This document shows, one piece after another, positions 8,056 to 17,584 of a DNA stretch of 64,000 nt. This DNA comes from CBDCMJ01 sp965224325 (GTDB lineage Bacteria; Chloroflexota; Dehalococcoidia; Lucifugimonadales; UBA3495). The notes beneath the pieces were generated by a model. It saw only the letters and a list, made by a program, of their open reading frames with translations, had not been told where the DNA came from and did not search any database. The position numbers and the translations under genes were made by a program. The first letter of the stretch is position 1, and each line of letters begins with the position of its first letter. The stretch spans positions 62,001-126,000 of the forward strand of contig CBDCYT010000001.1 of the NCBI GenBank assembly GCA_965224325.1, written 5' to 3'.

Positions 8056-8721
8056 ATGTGCGGCCGATACAGCCTGATAACGGACCTAGGAGAGCTTGCA
8101 CTGCAGTTCGAGTTTGACCGCGATTTGCTGAAATTCGAGCCGGCGTACAACGTCGCTCCTACTCAAAGCGTTCTTACCGTCTTGGGCGGCGAGACGAGAC
8201 GCGGCGGGTTCATGCGCTGGGGGCTGATTCCGCACTGGGCAAAGAACGCCTCCATTGGTAGCCGGATGATAAACGCTAGGGCGGAGACAGTGGCCGAGAA
8301 GCCCGCGTTTCGAGACGCCCTGCGGCGCCGGCGGTGCCTCGTGCTCGCGGACGGCTTCTACGAGTGGCAGCGGACCGGGACCGGCAAGAGGCCCATGCGC
8401 ATCGTTTTGCGGACGGGAGAACCCTTCGCCTTCGCGGGGCTCTGGTCATCGTGGAGGGACCCCGAGGGCAACAGCATCTCCTCTTGCGCTATCATCACGA
8501 CCACGGCCAACGACCTGCTCAGGCCGATTCACGACCGGATGCCGGTTATTCTACCCAAGAATATGGAAGATTTCTGGCTGGATGGGAGGTTAGACGACCC
8601 CGTCCCTCTCGGCGGTGTCTTGATTCCCTATCCCGACGATGCGATGGAGGCCTACGAAGTGTCGACCCTCGTAAACTCTTTCGCGAACGACAACCCCGAA
8701 GTCATTGCACCGATGAGCTGA
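8056..8721 (+). CDS. SRAP-domain protein (YedK/HMCES-like, abasic-site crosslinking)
   Basis: 221 residues starting MCGRYSL. ATG 8056 must be the start, because Cys2, exposed after Met removal, is the catalytic residue of SRAP proteins and forms a covalent link with abasic sites in single-stranded DNA. Other family features are AYNVAPTQSV, MRWGLIPHWAK, INARAETVAEKPAF, CLVLADGFYEW (catalytic Glu) and IHDRMPVIL (His). Open sequence upstream in frame is IS debris, not protein. It stands alone between two IS3 remnants, so it is either a local survivor of rearrangements or was carried with them. Confidence 0.9.
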   Translation: MCGRYSLITDLGELALQFEFDRDLLKFEPAYNVAPTQSVLTVLGGETRRGGFMRWGLIPHWAKNASIGSRMINARAETVAEKPAFRDALRRRRCLVLADGFYEWQRTGTGKRPMRIVLRTGEPFAFAGLWSSWRDPEGNSISSCAIITTTANDLLRPIHDRMPVILPKNMEDFWLDGRLDDPVPLGGVLIPYPDDAMEAYEVSTLVNSFANDNPEVIAPMS

Positions 8722-9108
8722 TGGGAATAGCAGGGAGCACTGATTTGCCACTCCCCTGAATTAACGCACACCTGTTGGTTCTTGCCGGTTAGGCAATAGC
8801 GACAAAACTCTCCGGTACTCTTGGGCGGTGGATTTGGATGGAACCAGGGGTTGATAGCCTTTACCTACTCTGAGGACTCCACGACCCCCATCGTCCAAAC
8901 AGGTGGGATGGATAGAAAAACAGGCTTGCTTAACGGTCGGTTCGAACCCTCTTACGTGGGCCTGGGCGTACTGAATTGCGAACTTTTCGCTGGGAAGTTT
9001 CCATTTAGGAAAATTTTTGAGACGGAACCGCGAAACTGGCCAAGCCACTTAGGGCGAGCCCAGATAAATCAACCGTAAATGAGAAGTGCGAGCCTTGCCT
9101 GGAGAGGG
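8722..9108. other. Non-coding or unexplained stretch
   Basis: No gene that I can support. Both strands are open for 85-95 codons (8821-9078 on +, 8761-9048 on -) without ribosome sites or recognised domains. A palindromic GGTCGGTTCGAACCC at about 8935-8950 resembles a tRNA T-loop, but no cloverleaf can be built around it. Confidence 0.3.
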
Positions 9109-9369
9109 TTAATGTAAATGGAGGTCATATGGCCAATCTCCTGGTACAGACGGGCGATCAGGGCGGCGTCGCTCTTGGCCTTCTGCTCCTGACCGTTGCC
9201 AAAGACGCCAGCGGCCCCCCTCGGTGAGTGCCTTCTTCCCAGCCTGAATCTGGCTGGGATGGACCTCGCGCCGGGCGGCCAGTTGGGCCGCCGTCTCCTC
9301 GCCCCTCACCGCCTCCAAAGTCACCTTGGCATTGAAGGCCGGATTGTGCTTTCTCCGTCCTTGGGACAT
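9109..9369 (-). pseudogene. IS3-family transposase OrfA fragment with frameshift
   Basis: From ATG 9369 the frame gives MSQGRRKHNPAFNAKVTLEA, then GEETAAQLAARREVHPSQIQ, the helix-turn-helix end of another IS3-type OrfA (different from the one at 7682-7907). After KKALTEG the homologous reading moves to another frame (AAGVFGNGQEQKAKSDAALI, then ARLYQEIGHMT). The fragment ends without OrfB. It is inactive; a second element of the same family probably deleted its 3' part. Confidence 0.75.
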
Positions 9370-9511
9370 TTCCCACTCCTTCTTGGCAGCTACCGCTGCC
9401 TCCGGTTTAGGAGCAGGACTCTCGCTTAGCTACCTGCCCGAATTTCCGGGTCCACCTCACTGTCCATCAGCAAGCCAGCACTCTCCGGCCAGAACTCTAT
9501 GGGAGTCGCCG

Positions 9512-9952
9512 CTACCACCTCTTGTAGGGCAGGAACTTTCCCGACATGGTGACCTTGACTCGATCGCCGTAAGGGTCCTCTTCTTTATCCACATTCAGAG
9601 TGAAGTCTATGGCGCTCATTATGCCGTCGCCGAACTTCTCGTGAATGATCTCTTTCAACGGCATACCGTAGACCTGCATTATCTCGTAAAACCTGTAGAT
9701 GAGGGGGTCCGTGGGAACGACCGGGCCGAGACCCTTCAGGGGCGGCTCCGTTAGCTCCCCGGCAATGCCGCATTCCAGTCCCAGCGTGGCGGCCAACTTG
9801 ACGGCTTCGTCCCGTTCTGCGCTGGCCTGACGATAGATCAGAGCCGCCACCCACACCTCGTCCCGTCCGATTGCCTCTCCCAGGTCGGCGAAGCTCAGTC
9901 CCTTGGCCTTCTTGGCGGCAATGAGCTTCCTTGTCGTTTCCCCCGTTTCCAA
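9512..9952 (-). CDS. cynS: Cyanate hydratase (cyanase)
   Basis: 146 residues, the normal cyanase length. It has an N-terminal helical DNA-binding-like domain (GLSFADLGEAIGRDEVWVAA) and a C-terminal catalytic domain with all three active-site residues: Arg87 and Glu90 in IYRFYEIMQVYG and Ser113 in GDGIMSAIDF. The enzyme converts cyanate and bicarbonate to ammonia and CO2 as a homodecamer in the cytoplasm. TTG 9952 is the best start, with GGAGGGAGAGA directly upstream. No carbonic anhydrase (cynT) or cyanate transporter gene is adjacent, so it is likely used for detoxification or nitrogen scavenging with carbonate from elsewhere. Confidence 0.95.
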   Translation of the reverse strand: METGETTRKLIAAKKAKGLSFADLGEAIGRDEVWVAALIYRQASAERDEAVKLAATLGLECGIAGELTEPPLKGLGPVVPTDPLIYRFYEIMQVYGMPLKEIIHEKFGDGIMSAIDFTLNVDKEEDPYGDRVKVTMSGKFLPYKRW

Positions 9953-10217
9953 TCTCTCCCTCCAGCCTCATTTGCGGGCAAATCCTGCGTCGTTATGAGA
10001 ATATCATACTGTGAAGAGTGCTGCGGGGAAATGTCATCGCCCCAGAACGGCCAGCTTCTCGCTCAACTCCCATAGTCCGGCGCCCATATCGGCGTCGTAG
10101 CTACGGCCCTCGCTCCGACCACAAAACCACCTCGTAAACAAGGGCTTACAAGGCATTGCATACGTCGTTTATCCCGTCCACAATGGGGTGTTGGGCTACA
10201 GATGACGGGAGCAGTCA
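9953..10217. other. Intergenic, nothing recognised
   Basis: No gene, repeat or clear regulatory site seen. It separates cynS from a truncated helix-turn-helix frame. Confidence 0.3.
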
Positions 10218-10433
10218 TTGATTGTCCTGGAGCCACGAACGCGATCGTTGAACGGCACGACACAGGCCGGACCGGGCCTCATGAGGGCGATCCGCGCCTA
10301 CGAGCGGCGGCATGGACAGCGGAAGACAGCCGAGGACCTCGGCCTGTCCCGTCACACCCTCCGGCGATTCCTCGAACGGGGCCATGTGGGGCCCATCATG
10401 CCGTTGGTTCGCCACCGTTGCTCATATGGTTAG
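10218..10433 (+). pseudogene. Truncated helix-turn-helix protein
   Basis: The central segment (LMRAIRAYERRHGQRKTAED, then LGLSRHTLRRFLERGHVG) is a clear helix-turn-helix with a strongly basic recognition helix. Family members I recall continue for hundreds of residues after this N-terminal HTH; here the frame ends about 12 residues later. The start codon (TTG 10218) has no convincing ribosome site. It is most likely the remaining 5' end of a larger gene cut by rearrangement. Confidence 0.45.
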
Positions 10434-10707
10434 GGGTCTTCCCGCGACTCAGGCATGGGATCTTCAAACGTTGAAGACCGCATCCTCGAAGCTGAGGCCG
10501 CGCGCTCGAAGTTTCGCCTCGTTCTTGACCTCATCCCAAGTCCAACGCAAGCGCAGTCGCCCTGCACCATACTACGCAATTGCAGTTACATGGAAGGCTT
10601 GACGTCAATACCTGTTCGGCCGCTCTCGGCGGACCAATGCCCGATGGGGTGGAGGGCAGGGTCTGACTACAGGTCCAAGACGAACCTCAGAATGAAGGTT
10701 CTCCATT
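10434..10707. other. Intergenic, nothing recognised
   Basis: Between the HTH fragment and a degraded transposase. No supported gene. Confidence 0.3.
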
Positions 10708-10989
10708 TTGTCCAGTTTGGTGGGCTTCGTCAAGCTGGTGGCTCCCTTGGAAGAGGGGTACCGACCCGACTCCGGTCAGCCCGCAGTTCATCCTGAGGTG
10801 ATGGTGTGGAGGTTACTCATCTGCTCCGTCTACAACATCGCCTCCTTGGGGATGCCGTGTTCGGCCACCTCGGATAATATCGCTTACGAGCCGGTCCCAA
10901 AAGTCAGCAGGAGTGCCGAGGTGTTGATTTTCGGGCGACACCGGGGGAGGAACCGGAAGATGCCGCCGCGAAATATGGACCGGAAATAG
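10708..10989 (+). pseudogene. Degraded transposase N-terminus (DUF772-like)
   Basis: The stretch VKLVAPLEEGYRPDSGQPAV, then HPEVMVWRLLICSVYNIASL and SDNIAY is reminiscent of the N-terminal DUF772 domain of IS5/IS1182-group transposases. These have a 'HPEVLVRALLLQALYGI' type block followed by a Cys-containing helix and 'NLAFRW'. No catalytic domain follows and no ends are visible, so this is at most a relic. Confidence 0.4.
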
Positions 10990-11063
10990 ATGTGGTTGTT
11001 GCTTCCCCCGACAGCCGTCCCGTTAATCACCCGAGCCGGCCGTGGAATGAAAGTCCCGCACTG

Positions 11064-11366
11064 TCAGGGGTCCGATTTCAGAAGGGCGGGACGGATCCTT
11101 GTATTCCAGTAGTCGTTGTCCCCTACCTGCCGCAGCTCCTCCACCAACTGCGCTGTCTCCGTTCCCACGGCCTCACCCAGCTCAGCGGCGTTGCGGTCTC
11201 CGGCCAACTGGGTCACCGCTGTACGCAGTTTCATCACGTATTCAGCAACTTCATAGGCAGCCTGGTCGGACGCGGATCGGGCCTGCAGGGCCTCAAGCTT
11301 CTCCAGCCATTCCAGGCCTCTTTCGGCATCGTCGAACCTGTCATCCAGGGCGTTGGTCGTATTCAT
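11064..11366 (-). CDS. Hypothetical helical protein
   Basis: 100 residues, acidic and nearly all helical (FDDAERGLEWLEKLEALQAR, then AAYEVAEYVMKLRTAVTQLA, then EAVGTETAQLVEELRQVGDN). ATG 11366 has GGAGG eight bases upstream (GTGGAGGATTCCAG), so it is very probably translated. No known domain is recognised and there are no Cys or membrane segments. It stands alone between transposase debris and a broken symporter gene, so neighbours give no clue. Confidence 0.6.
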   Translation of the reverse strand: MNTTNALDDRFDDAERGLEWLEKLEALQARSASDQAAYEVAEYVMKLRTAVTQLAGDRNAAELGEAVGTETAQLVEELRQVGDNDYWNTRIRPALLKSDP

Positions 11367-11546
11367 CTGGAATCCTCCACTCTCGTCACCGGCTGTGCTA
11401 CGTTTGAGGGATAAAGATTGCTGGTCTCAGGGTGGATTTCCCGGTAGACTTGCCTACGGACACCCCTGCTATGAACTCTGTGGCGGGCCGCATCCAGCTT
11501 CTGGCCTATATCATACCCCGCGGCGCAAAGGTTGAAATGTAGATTG

Positions 11547-11572
11547 TCAGGGATAGTGGGACAGACGTGAGG
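11547..11572. repeat. IS-terminus-like motif shared with 5641-5666
   Basis: TCAGGGATAGTGGGACAG followed by CGTGAGGG; the related copy at 5641 differs at only a few bases. It lies right at the broken 5' side of the symporter pseudogene, as expected if an insertion sequence truncated that gene. Confidence 0.35.
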
Positions 11573-11609
11573 GTCTCGACCCTCGGTTGTCCCGATCACC
11601 GCGGTATTC

Positions 11610-12240
11610 GTGCTCTCCACCGCCGGCTGGGGGATAGGCGCCTTAGGTTCTCAGCGGATACTGCAGTGTTTCATGGCCATAGAGAGCGAGGAGAAGGTTG
11701 CCCGCAGCCGCAACATAGGTGTCACGTGGATCATCCTGATCTTCTCGTTTGGATTCCTACTCGGGTTGGTGGCTCGCCCCGCCCTCATGCAGATGGGCCT
11801 CATGGGAGAGCTGACAGGCGAGGATGGCCTCTTCGACCCGGAGCGCGTGTATTTCGTGTCGTCGGAGGCGTTCTTCCTTCCCGTCTTCACGGGTCTGCTG
11901 CTCACCGGGGTGGTTGCGGCGATCATGAGCACCGCGGACTCGCAACTGCTGCTGGGATCCGCCATCGCAGCGGACGATCTCCCGCTGGTCGGGCGCCTGG
12001 CGCGGCGGCTTGAGCAGCGGCACGCATTAGGGGCATCCGGCAGGGTGTGGCTGGGGCGAATGCTGCTGCTGGTAATCGGTGGGGCTCCGGGGTTTCCGCG
12101 ATCATCGCTCCTGCGTCGGTCGCCAGCCTCGTAGCCTACGCCTGGGGCGGCATGGGAGCTGCGTTCGGGCCGGTCACGATCCTCGCCCTATACTGGCGCA
12201 GGTTCAACTTCTGGGGCGCGCTAGCCTCCTTCGTAGCGGT
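11610..12240 (+). pseudogene. Sodium:solute symporter (PutP-like), fragment
   Basis: The middle of an SSS-family transporter is clearly legible: AGWGIGALGSQRILQCFMAI, then ESEEKVARSRNIGVTWIILI, DPERVYFVSSEAFFLPVF, and TGLLLTGVVAAIMSTADSQL. This matches TM6-TM9 of PutP-like Na+/proline symporters, including the STADSQLL sodium-site motif. Near 12080 the homology changes frame (VSAIIAPASVASLVAYAWGG, then MGAAFGPVTILALYWRRFN, then WGALASF) and then stops. The first ~280 residues and the C-terminus are missing. It is dead, and the conserved codons suggest the loss is recent. Confidence 0.85.
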
Positions 12241-12351
12241 TAGTCCGCTGCCAAGCTGGACCGGGTGCCGTGTACCCGACGCCAACCTCCGGCTCGTTGG
12301 AATCGACTCTCCGCACGAAAGAACTTAGGAGGGTCTTGGACTACAAAACCC

Positions 12352-15030
12352 CTACTTATATTCTCGAAAATTAGCTGCCAGGTCCTTAAACGAGGACGGT
12401 TTGTATTTTTCGAAGCCGTCCTCGTCCACATAGACGTAATCATAGGCAACGTCAGTTTGTGCGTGGTTGATGTCTTCACACCATTGCCGCAACCGCTGCA
12501 TCTTCAGCGGCACGTCTAGTTCTTCCCGCCCTTTGGTTTCGACGATAAAGGTTTCCTTGTCCGAGACCTTGACCAGGAAATCAGGATAGTAGTTGGAAAT
12601 GTTACCCTTGGCGTCCACGTAGTCCAACTTGAAGTGCACGGCCAAATAATTTTTGGCGTAGGTCAGGACGTCGCCGCTGTCTTCGAGAAACCGCGCGAAT
12701 TCCAGCTCTAATTGGCTGTCTCCAATTATGCGGTTGAATACGCTTTTGCCCGGGACTAGGTAAGGTTGTTCCTTGACCATGAAGGGCCGGGTCTGACGCA
12801 ATTTGATGGCGCCGCGAATCTCGGCGTCGCCTTTGTCCATGATGCTCAGACTGTTAATTGCCTTCTTAAAGGTCTCGATCAGTGTTTTAGTTGCTGCAAT
12901 CTCGGACAGATTCCGTAGGGTATTGGGGTCCTCCAAGTCTATTGGACGGTCGAACAGTTGGTCTTGGACAAATAGCTTAATCTTGCCGTAAAGCACATCG
13001 TAGCCGCTGACGAGCCGCAACTCTTTCATGATGGTCTGGGAGAAATAGCCAATCACACTGCGATAGTCGGCTATCCCCGCCGTATCCATCTGTGTCGTGT
13101 GGGAGACCTCGCCGGTGGTAATGTCCCTGAACACAATTTCTCGTTGTTGTTCTCCGCTGAACTCCCGGTAGTCCACCTTGTCATTACCCAAATCTGCAAT
13201 CTGCAGGTCGGCCAAGGTTTTGTACTCCCGGTACACGCGCGGCGTTAGCACGGGGATTTCAATGTCCAGAGCGTCGAGGTCCTTATTGTCGTTGTCATGG
13301 TCGATTTCCACGACGAGGGGTGTTTTTGGCATGGCGCCTTCGCCCATGGGCTTGCGCTCAAACTCTACGCCCTCGGCTTGGATAGATTCGACAAAAGCCA
13401 TGAAGGCTTCTGTGCCAACCACGCTGACATACTCTTCAAGGTCGCCGGGGTACATTTTTCGCAGGCCCCGGCCTAACGTCTGTTCGGGCAGGATGTTGCT
13501 CTTGGCGGAATAACGGCGAAGTCCCACGATTGTGGTTACGTTGCGGACGTCCCATCCCTCTTTAAGGACCATCACAGAGACAATCGCTTTGTATTGGTTG
13601 TCACGACTATCAACAGCATTGGCCAACTCCCGCAACCGGTCTAGCTCGTCCTTACTTCTGCCTGAGGACGCCTCCGAAATTTCGCCGTTATTTCTGGTGT
13701 GAATGACCAGCACCGCGTCCTTCAAGTCAGAGTAATGGCCCTCCAGATACTCGGCCACGTCATCGCAGTTCTTGGTGTCGTCGGTCATGATGAACAGGAT
13801 GGCCTTCTTGCCCAGCTTCTGGTGCTCTTCATGGGCCTTGCGCCACTCGATAACCCCCAAGTCAATGTAATCGGCATATCGCTCAGTATATTTGACGCTC
13901 TGCCGTTCCACCAACTTGGACCGGCTGGCAGTGTCGGGCAGGACCGGATGTTTGACCACGTTCTGGGAAATTGCTTCCACCAGCGGGTAATCGGCAACGG
14001 TCTGCACAAAGATTGCGCCATTGTTGTGTCTGGGGGTCGCGGTCAGGTCTATCTGTAAGGCGAGAGCCGCCCCCTTTTGTTTCAGGCGATTGTGGATATC
14101 GTCAATGGACTTGAACCAAGCCATCATGGGGTCGTGAATATGGTGCGCCTCGTCGTTAAACACCGCCAGTTCGCCGACGTCCCGCACAATCATGCCCAGG
14201 TCAACCTTGGAATCGGTGGTTGCGCCGGTGGGCCGCTTGCCCAAGAAATAGTCCATGGTGTTGTCGTCATCGGGCGAGGGGGGAACTTCATCCCCGGCGT
14301 AGACCCGATGAATATTGGTCAGGAAGATATTGCCGGTGGACCTGGTGATATTCACTTGGTCCTGCCGGTGCAAAGTTAGTTGAAAATCGTCGCGCCAGTT
14401 GCGCCCGTCCACGCCGTTATCGGGCAACACCGGGTCCTCAAAGAAAATTCGGAGGCTGCGGAAATCCCGGTGCAGCCGGTCGAGCACAATGATGTTGGGG
14501 GCAATCACCAAGAAGTTACGCGCCAGTTCGGATTCCGGCTCATACAGCTTGTGGAAATAGCTCCAGGCGATGGCCAGACTCATCACCTTGGTCTTACCGG
14601 CGCCGGTGGCCATCTTGATAACCAGTCTCCGCCAGGTCTCGTCGAACATCCCGGTGGAAACCAGGCCCGAGCTATCGAAACGCATCAGATCGTACTTGTC
14701 CTTCACCCCCGCCACGTCGTACAAATAGATGATTGTTTCCAGGGCTTCCCGTTGGGCGAAGTAATACTGGAACTCGGCTATGGAGCCATCGGATTGTGGT
14801 AGCAGATGGGGCGTACCGAACCACCAGTTGAGCAGGCTGCGGCTGGTGTCGGTAGCCCCGGCGTAGCTTTTGCTACGCCACGCCTTCACTTGCTTGCGCA
14901 GTTCGGGAACCAATGGCGGCAGCAACTTGTCCATGGTAGTCCCACGCAACGCCTCGTCGGCAGGGAACCAGCGTATATCGGGGTCGAGGATGTCGTGAGG
15001 GGACACGGGAAAATTGGGATGCACGGCCAT
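12352..15030 (-). CDS. res: Type III restriction enzyme, Res subunit
   Basis: 892 residues: an SF2 helicase/translocase with Walker A MATGAGKTK (residues 140-148), DEAH box in FNDEAHHIHD (293-296), DLTATP (motif III) and a C-terminal PD-(E)xK nuclease (YYPDFLVKV, then IVETKG near 831). With the Mod subunit encoded upstream it cleaves DNA after ATP-dependent communication between two unmethylated, oppositely oriented sites. Its ATG overlaps the mod stop codon (TGATG, 15028-15032), so translation is coupled and the pair is one operon. No frameshift or simple repeat that would suggest phase variation is seen in this gene. Confidence 0.93.
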   Translation of the reverse strand: MAVHPNFPVSPHDILDPDIRWFPADEALRGTTMDKLLPPLVPELRKQVKAWRSKSYAGATDTSRSLLNWWFGTPHLLPQSDGSIAEFQYYFAQREALETIIYLYDVAGVKDKYDLMRFDSSGLVSTGMFDETWRRLVIKMATGAGKTKVMSLAIAWSYFHKLYEPESELARNFLVIAPNIIVLDRLHRDFRSLRIFFEDPVLPDNGVDGRNWRDDFQLTLHRQDQVNITRSTGNIFLTNIHRVYAGDEVPPSPDDDNTMDYFLGKRPTGATTDSKVDLGMIVRDVGELAVFNDEAHHIHDPMMAWFKSIDDIHNRLKQKGAALALQIDLTATPRHNNGAIFVQTVADYPLVEAISQNVVKHPVLPDTASRSKLVERQSVKYTERYADYIDLGVIEWRKAHEEHQKLGKKAILFIMTDDTKNCDDVAEYLEGHYSDLKDAVLVIHTRNNGEISEASSGRSKDELDRLRELANAVDSRDNQYKAIVSVMVLKEGWDVRNVTTIVGLRRYSAKSNILPEQTLGRGLRKMYPGDLEEYVSVVGTEAFMAFVESIQAEGVEFERKPMGEGAMPKTPLVVEIDHDNDNKDLDALDIEIPVLTPRVYREYKTLADLQIADLGNDKVDYREFSGEQQREIVFRDITTGEVSHTTQMDTAGIADYRSVIGYFSQTIMKELRLVSGYDVLYGKIKLFVQDQLFDRPIDLEDPNTLRNLSEIAATKTLIETFKKAINSLSIMDKGDAEIRGAIKLRQTRPFMVKEQPYLVPGKSVFNRIIGDSQLELEFARFLEDSGDVLTYAKNYLAVHFKLDYVDAKGNISNYYPDFLVKVSDKETFIVETKGREELDVPLKMQRLRQWCEDINHAQTDVAYDYVYVDEDGFEKYKPSSFKDLAANFREYK

Positions 15031-17357
15031 CAGAGTTTCCCTCCCATGGTAACTTCGACGATGGTCATGGTGTCGTTGCCGAAAATGTCCACGACTTTAA
15101 CCGCCAGTTTGCGCCGCCCCGGAGGGCACTCGCGGGCGACGCTGGTCAACTCCAGGGAGCGGTCTTTCCGGGTGCGGAAGGACTGCCATTCGTTCTCGAA
15201 GATATAATCTCCGGTCCAGACCTCTTCGTATTCCGTCATAGCCATTTGTTCGGGCCCTTCCAGGCCCGACATTTGTGCCTGCCTGACCGGTTCGCGCTGG
15301 ACTCGGATAAGCTCCCGTTTGCTCTCGAAGTTGAAGTCCACCGCCCAGTAATCAATCCAGTCGGTCCAATTTTGGGTCAGCAACTCGCGGCTAACCAAAC
15401 CGCTGGCGTCTTTGGTCACCTTCACGATTTGACCCTTCTCGACCACAATTCTGTTGGCCCTGTTCTTGAGACTGGCTTCGGCGGCAGCGACGGAGTCCTG
15501 GGAGTAGAAGACGGAGAAATCCGTTAGCTCCACGGCCACTTGGTTGCCTTTGACGCGCGGCGTGACTTCTATGTAAGAGACGTCATGGAAGACCACTTGG
15601 TTGCGGTCCACTGCCCGTTTGTCAAAGACCTCCGCCGGGATATATTTGGCCGCGATGTCTATGCCCTTGGAACGGGCTTCTTCCAGCACGTTGGGGAACA
15701 GGCCCATCTCGAACTCAAACCCAAGGATGTCCACGCGGGTAATGTGCTTCTGGCGGCACTCAAGGATCACCTCTTCCACGTACAATCGGGTGACGGGCAG
15801 GTTGATCGGCCCCACGGCCACCAGCCGGCCCGCCTTCTTGCCGTGGAAGGTCTGAAAGCCCTCCGTCTTTTCAGCGCGATAGGCCCGCAGGATAAGGTCA
15901 AGGAAGGCCGCTTCTTTTTCCTCCAGTTGTTGCTGCTGTTCGGCCTCGCGCAGGTTGGGGTTCACGCCAATGTAGTGCTGCCGCTCGTACCGGCCCAAGT
16001 TAAGGAGTTCAAACGCCCGGTAGTCTTGGCCCTCCGCTTTCAACTCCCGTTGAACGCCAATCATCCGTTTGCGGGTGGTGTGGATAGCGAATTTGCCGAG
16101 ATCGCTGACAATCCACTTGCGGCCCAACTTTTCCGCCACCGCCGCGGTGGTGCCGGAGCCGGCGAAGAAGTCGGCCACCAAGTCGCCTTCGTTAGAGGAT
16201 GCATTGATGATTCGGTCGAGAAGCGCTTCGGGTTTTTGAGTTGGATAGTTCAACCGCTCCGATGCCTGAGAGTTTATTAGCGAAATATCACTCCAAATAT
16301 TCCCAACCGGTCGCCCTTTGTCATCGCCAATTCGCAATTTACGAAAAGGGTTGCCTTTAGAGGTCCACCCTAAATCACCAGCCAGATCGAGTTCCTCAAG
16401 GTTAACTCTTGTGACCCGCCAACCTGATGATGGAGGGATATATCCTTTGTACTCATATACAAGCGTTGGTCGCGCCCCCATCGACTGAGAAGATACTATC
16501 GGTCCATCGTAATACCTCCCTTTTTCATCTTCACGGTAATATTTTGCCATCATCTCTTCTGTGGTTAGGGGAGACCGTATTGTGTCTAAATCTAGCTCGG
16601 TCTTGGACGAAGCCGAGTAGAAAAATATTGTGTCCGTATATACATCGAATTTGTGAGATATATGCTGTGAGCCTTTGGGGTTAGTGGAGCGGACCCACGT
16701 AATCTCATTCCTAAAGTTACTCGGGCCGAATACTTCGTCCATTGCGAGGCGCATGAAACCATTAACTCGCCAATCGCAATGAACATAAATACTCCCATCC
16801 TCAGCCAATAAATCCCGCATCAGAACCAGCCGCTGGTAAATCATGGCGATGAACGAGTCCGCTCCTCCGCCCCAAGTGTCACGATACGCAATCTCTTCCA
16901 AGATGGTGGGTCTCTTGGTGAAGGTGTCGTCGCCAATCTCTATGTCCATACTGAAATCCGCGCCCACGTCAAAGGGCGGATCGATGTAAATCAGCTTGAT
17001 GCCGCCCTGCGCCTCGATCTCCTCGCGCAGCGGCCCGTTTTTCAGGCTGGAAAGGACCAGCTTGTTGTCGCCCCAGATTAGCTTGTTAGTCCAGCCCTGG
17101 AGTTGGCGTCCGCGCTCGTCTAACCCGAACAGACTTCCCTGCAACCGGGTGTCCTGCTCGGCGCGAGGTTCGTCCACCTGTTCAATCACCTGAAAGGGCA
17201 GGACAACGTTGCTGACCTCGCTCGTCTTGCCGTTCCAGACCAGTTCGACTTCCCGCTTGTCCTCGAACAACAAAAAGCGGTACTTGTCGGGCAAAGGGCG
17301 GTCGGCTTCCAGGAACCGGACAATCTCTTGTTGCTCTTGTTCCGTCAGGCGCGGCAT
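15030..17357 (-). CDS. mod: Type III site-specific DNA methyltransferase, Mod subunit
   Basis: 775 residues with beta-class N6-adenine/N4-cytosine methyltransferase architecture. Catalytic motif IV is IDPPFD (residues 125-130), a target-recognition region follows (about 210-370) and the AdoMet motif I is DFFAGSGTTAAVAEKLGRK (396 onward), followed by WIVSDLGKFAIHTTRKR. DPPF replaces the more frequent DPPY, a known variant. A ~350-residue C-terminal part carries Mod-specific beta-rich sequence. The DNA for the recognition region (about 16250-16800) is clearly more AT-rich than the rest of the gene, suggesting exchange of specificity. It modifies the host DNA and gives the complex its sequence specificity. 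It is first in the operon, upstream of res. Confidence 0.92.
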   Translation of the reverse strand: MPRLTEQEQQEIVRFLEADRPLPDKYRFLLFEDKREVELVWNGKTSEVSNVVLPFQVIEQVDEPRAEQDTRLQGSLFGLDERGRQLQGWTNKLIWGDNKLVLSSLKNGPLREEIEAQGGIKLIYIDPPFDVGADFSMDIEIGDDTFTKRPTILEEIAYRDTWGGGADSFIAMIYQRLVLMRDLLAEDGSIYVHCDWRVNGFMRLAMDEVFGPSNFRNEITWVRSTNPKGSQHISHKFDVYTDTIFFYSASSKTELDLDTIRSPLTTEEMMAKYYREDEKGRYYDGPIVSSQSMGARPTLVYEYKGYIPPSSGWRVTRVNLEELDLAGDLGWTSKGNPFRKLRIGDDKGRPVGNIWSDISLINSQASERLNYPTQKPEALLDRIINASSNEGDLVADFFAGSGTTAAVAEKLGRKWIVSDLGKFAIHTTRKRMIGVQRELKAEGQDYRAFELLNLGRYERQHYIGVNPNLREAEQQQQLEEKEAAFLDLILRAYRAEKTEGFQTFHGKKAGRLVAVGPINLPVTRLYVEEVILECRQKHITRVDILGFEFEMGLFPNVLEEARSKGIDIAAKYIPAEVFDKRAVDRNQVVFHDVSYIEVTPRVKGNQVAVELTDFSVFYSQDSVAAAEASLKNRANRIVVEKGQIVKVTKDASGLVSRELLTQNWTDWIDYWAVDFNFESKRELIRVQREPVRQAQMSGLEGPEQMAMTEYEEVWTGDYIFENEWQSFRTRKDRSLELTSVARECPPGRRKLAVKVVDIFGNDTMTIVEVTMGGKL

Positions 17358-17584
17358 AGATTTTCCCCACCGTAATGCGGTTGTTGTAGCCAGGGTGTCT
17401 AACCCAAATGGGGTCGCCTAGATTTTACCCCTATTCGTGTCAACGGTGTGCGTCAACGCTGCTTTGACTTTAGTTCTTGGCTACCGCATTTCGTTAGGGG
17501 TACTCAAAATAACTCTGCGAGATTGCGGCATAGCAACATTAGGACGCAGGCCTGATGATGGGGGATGAAGAGTCAGAAGAGTCA
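17358..17584. other. Upstream region of the mod-res operon
   Basis: Locally AT-rich compared with the neighbours. It should contain the mod promoter (minus strand), but no -35/-10 pair was convincing by eye. Its right part is the upstream flank of a truncated IS5 copy. Confidence 0.35.

Noticed and set aside
8935..8950. tRNA-like T-arm sequence GGTCGGTTCGAACCC
   Set aside because: The flanking bases do not form a 5-bp T-stem, and no acceptor, D or anticodon arms can be drawn at the right distances.
14086..14986. Open frames on the + strand opposite res and mod
   Set aside because: They are mirror readings of strongly conserved R-M coding sequence and have no independent support.
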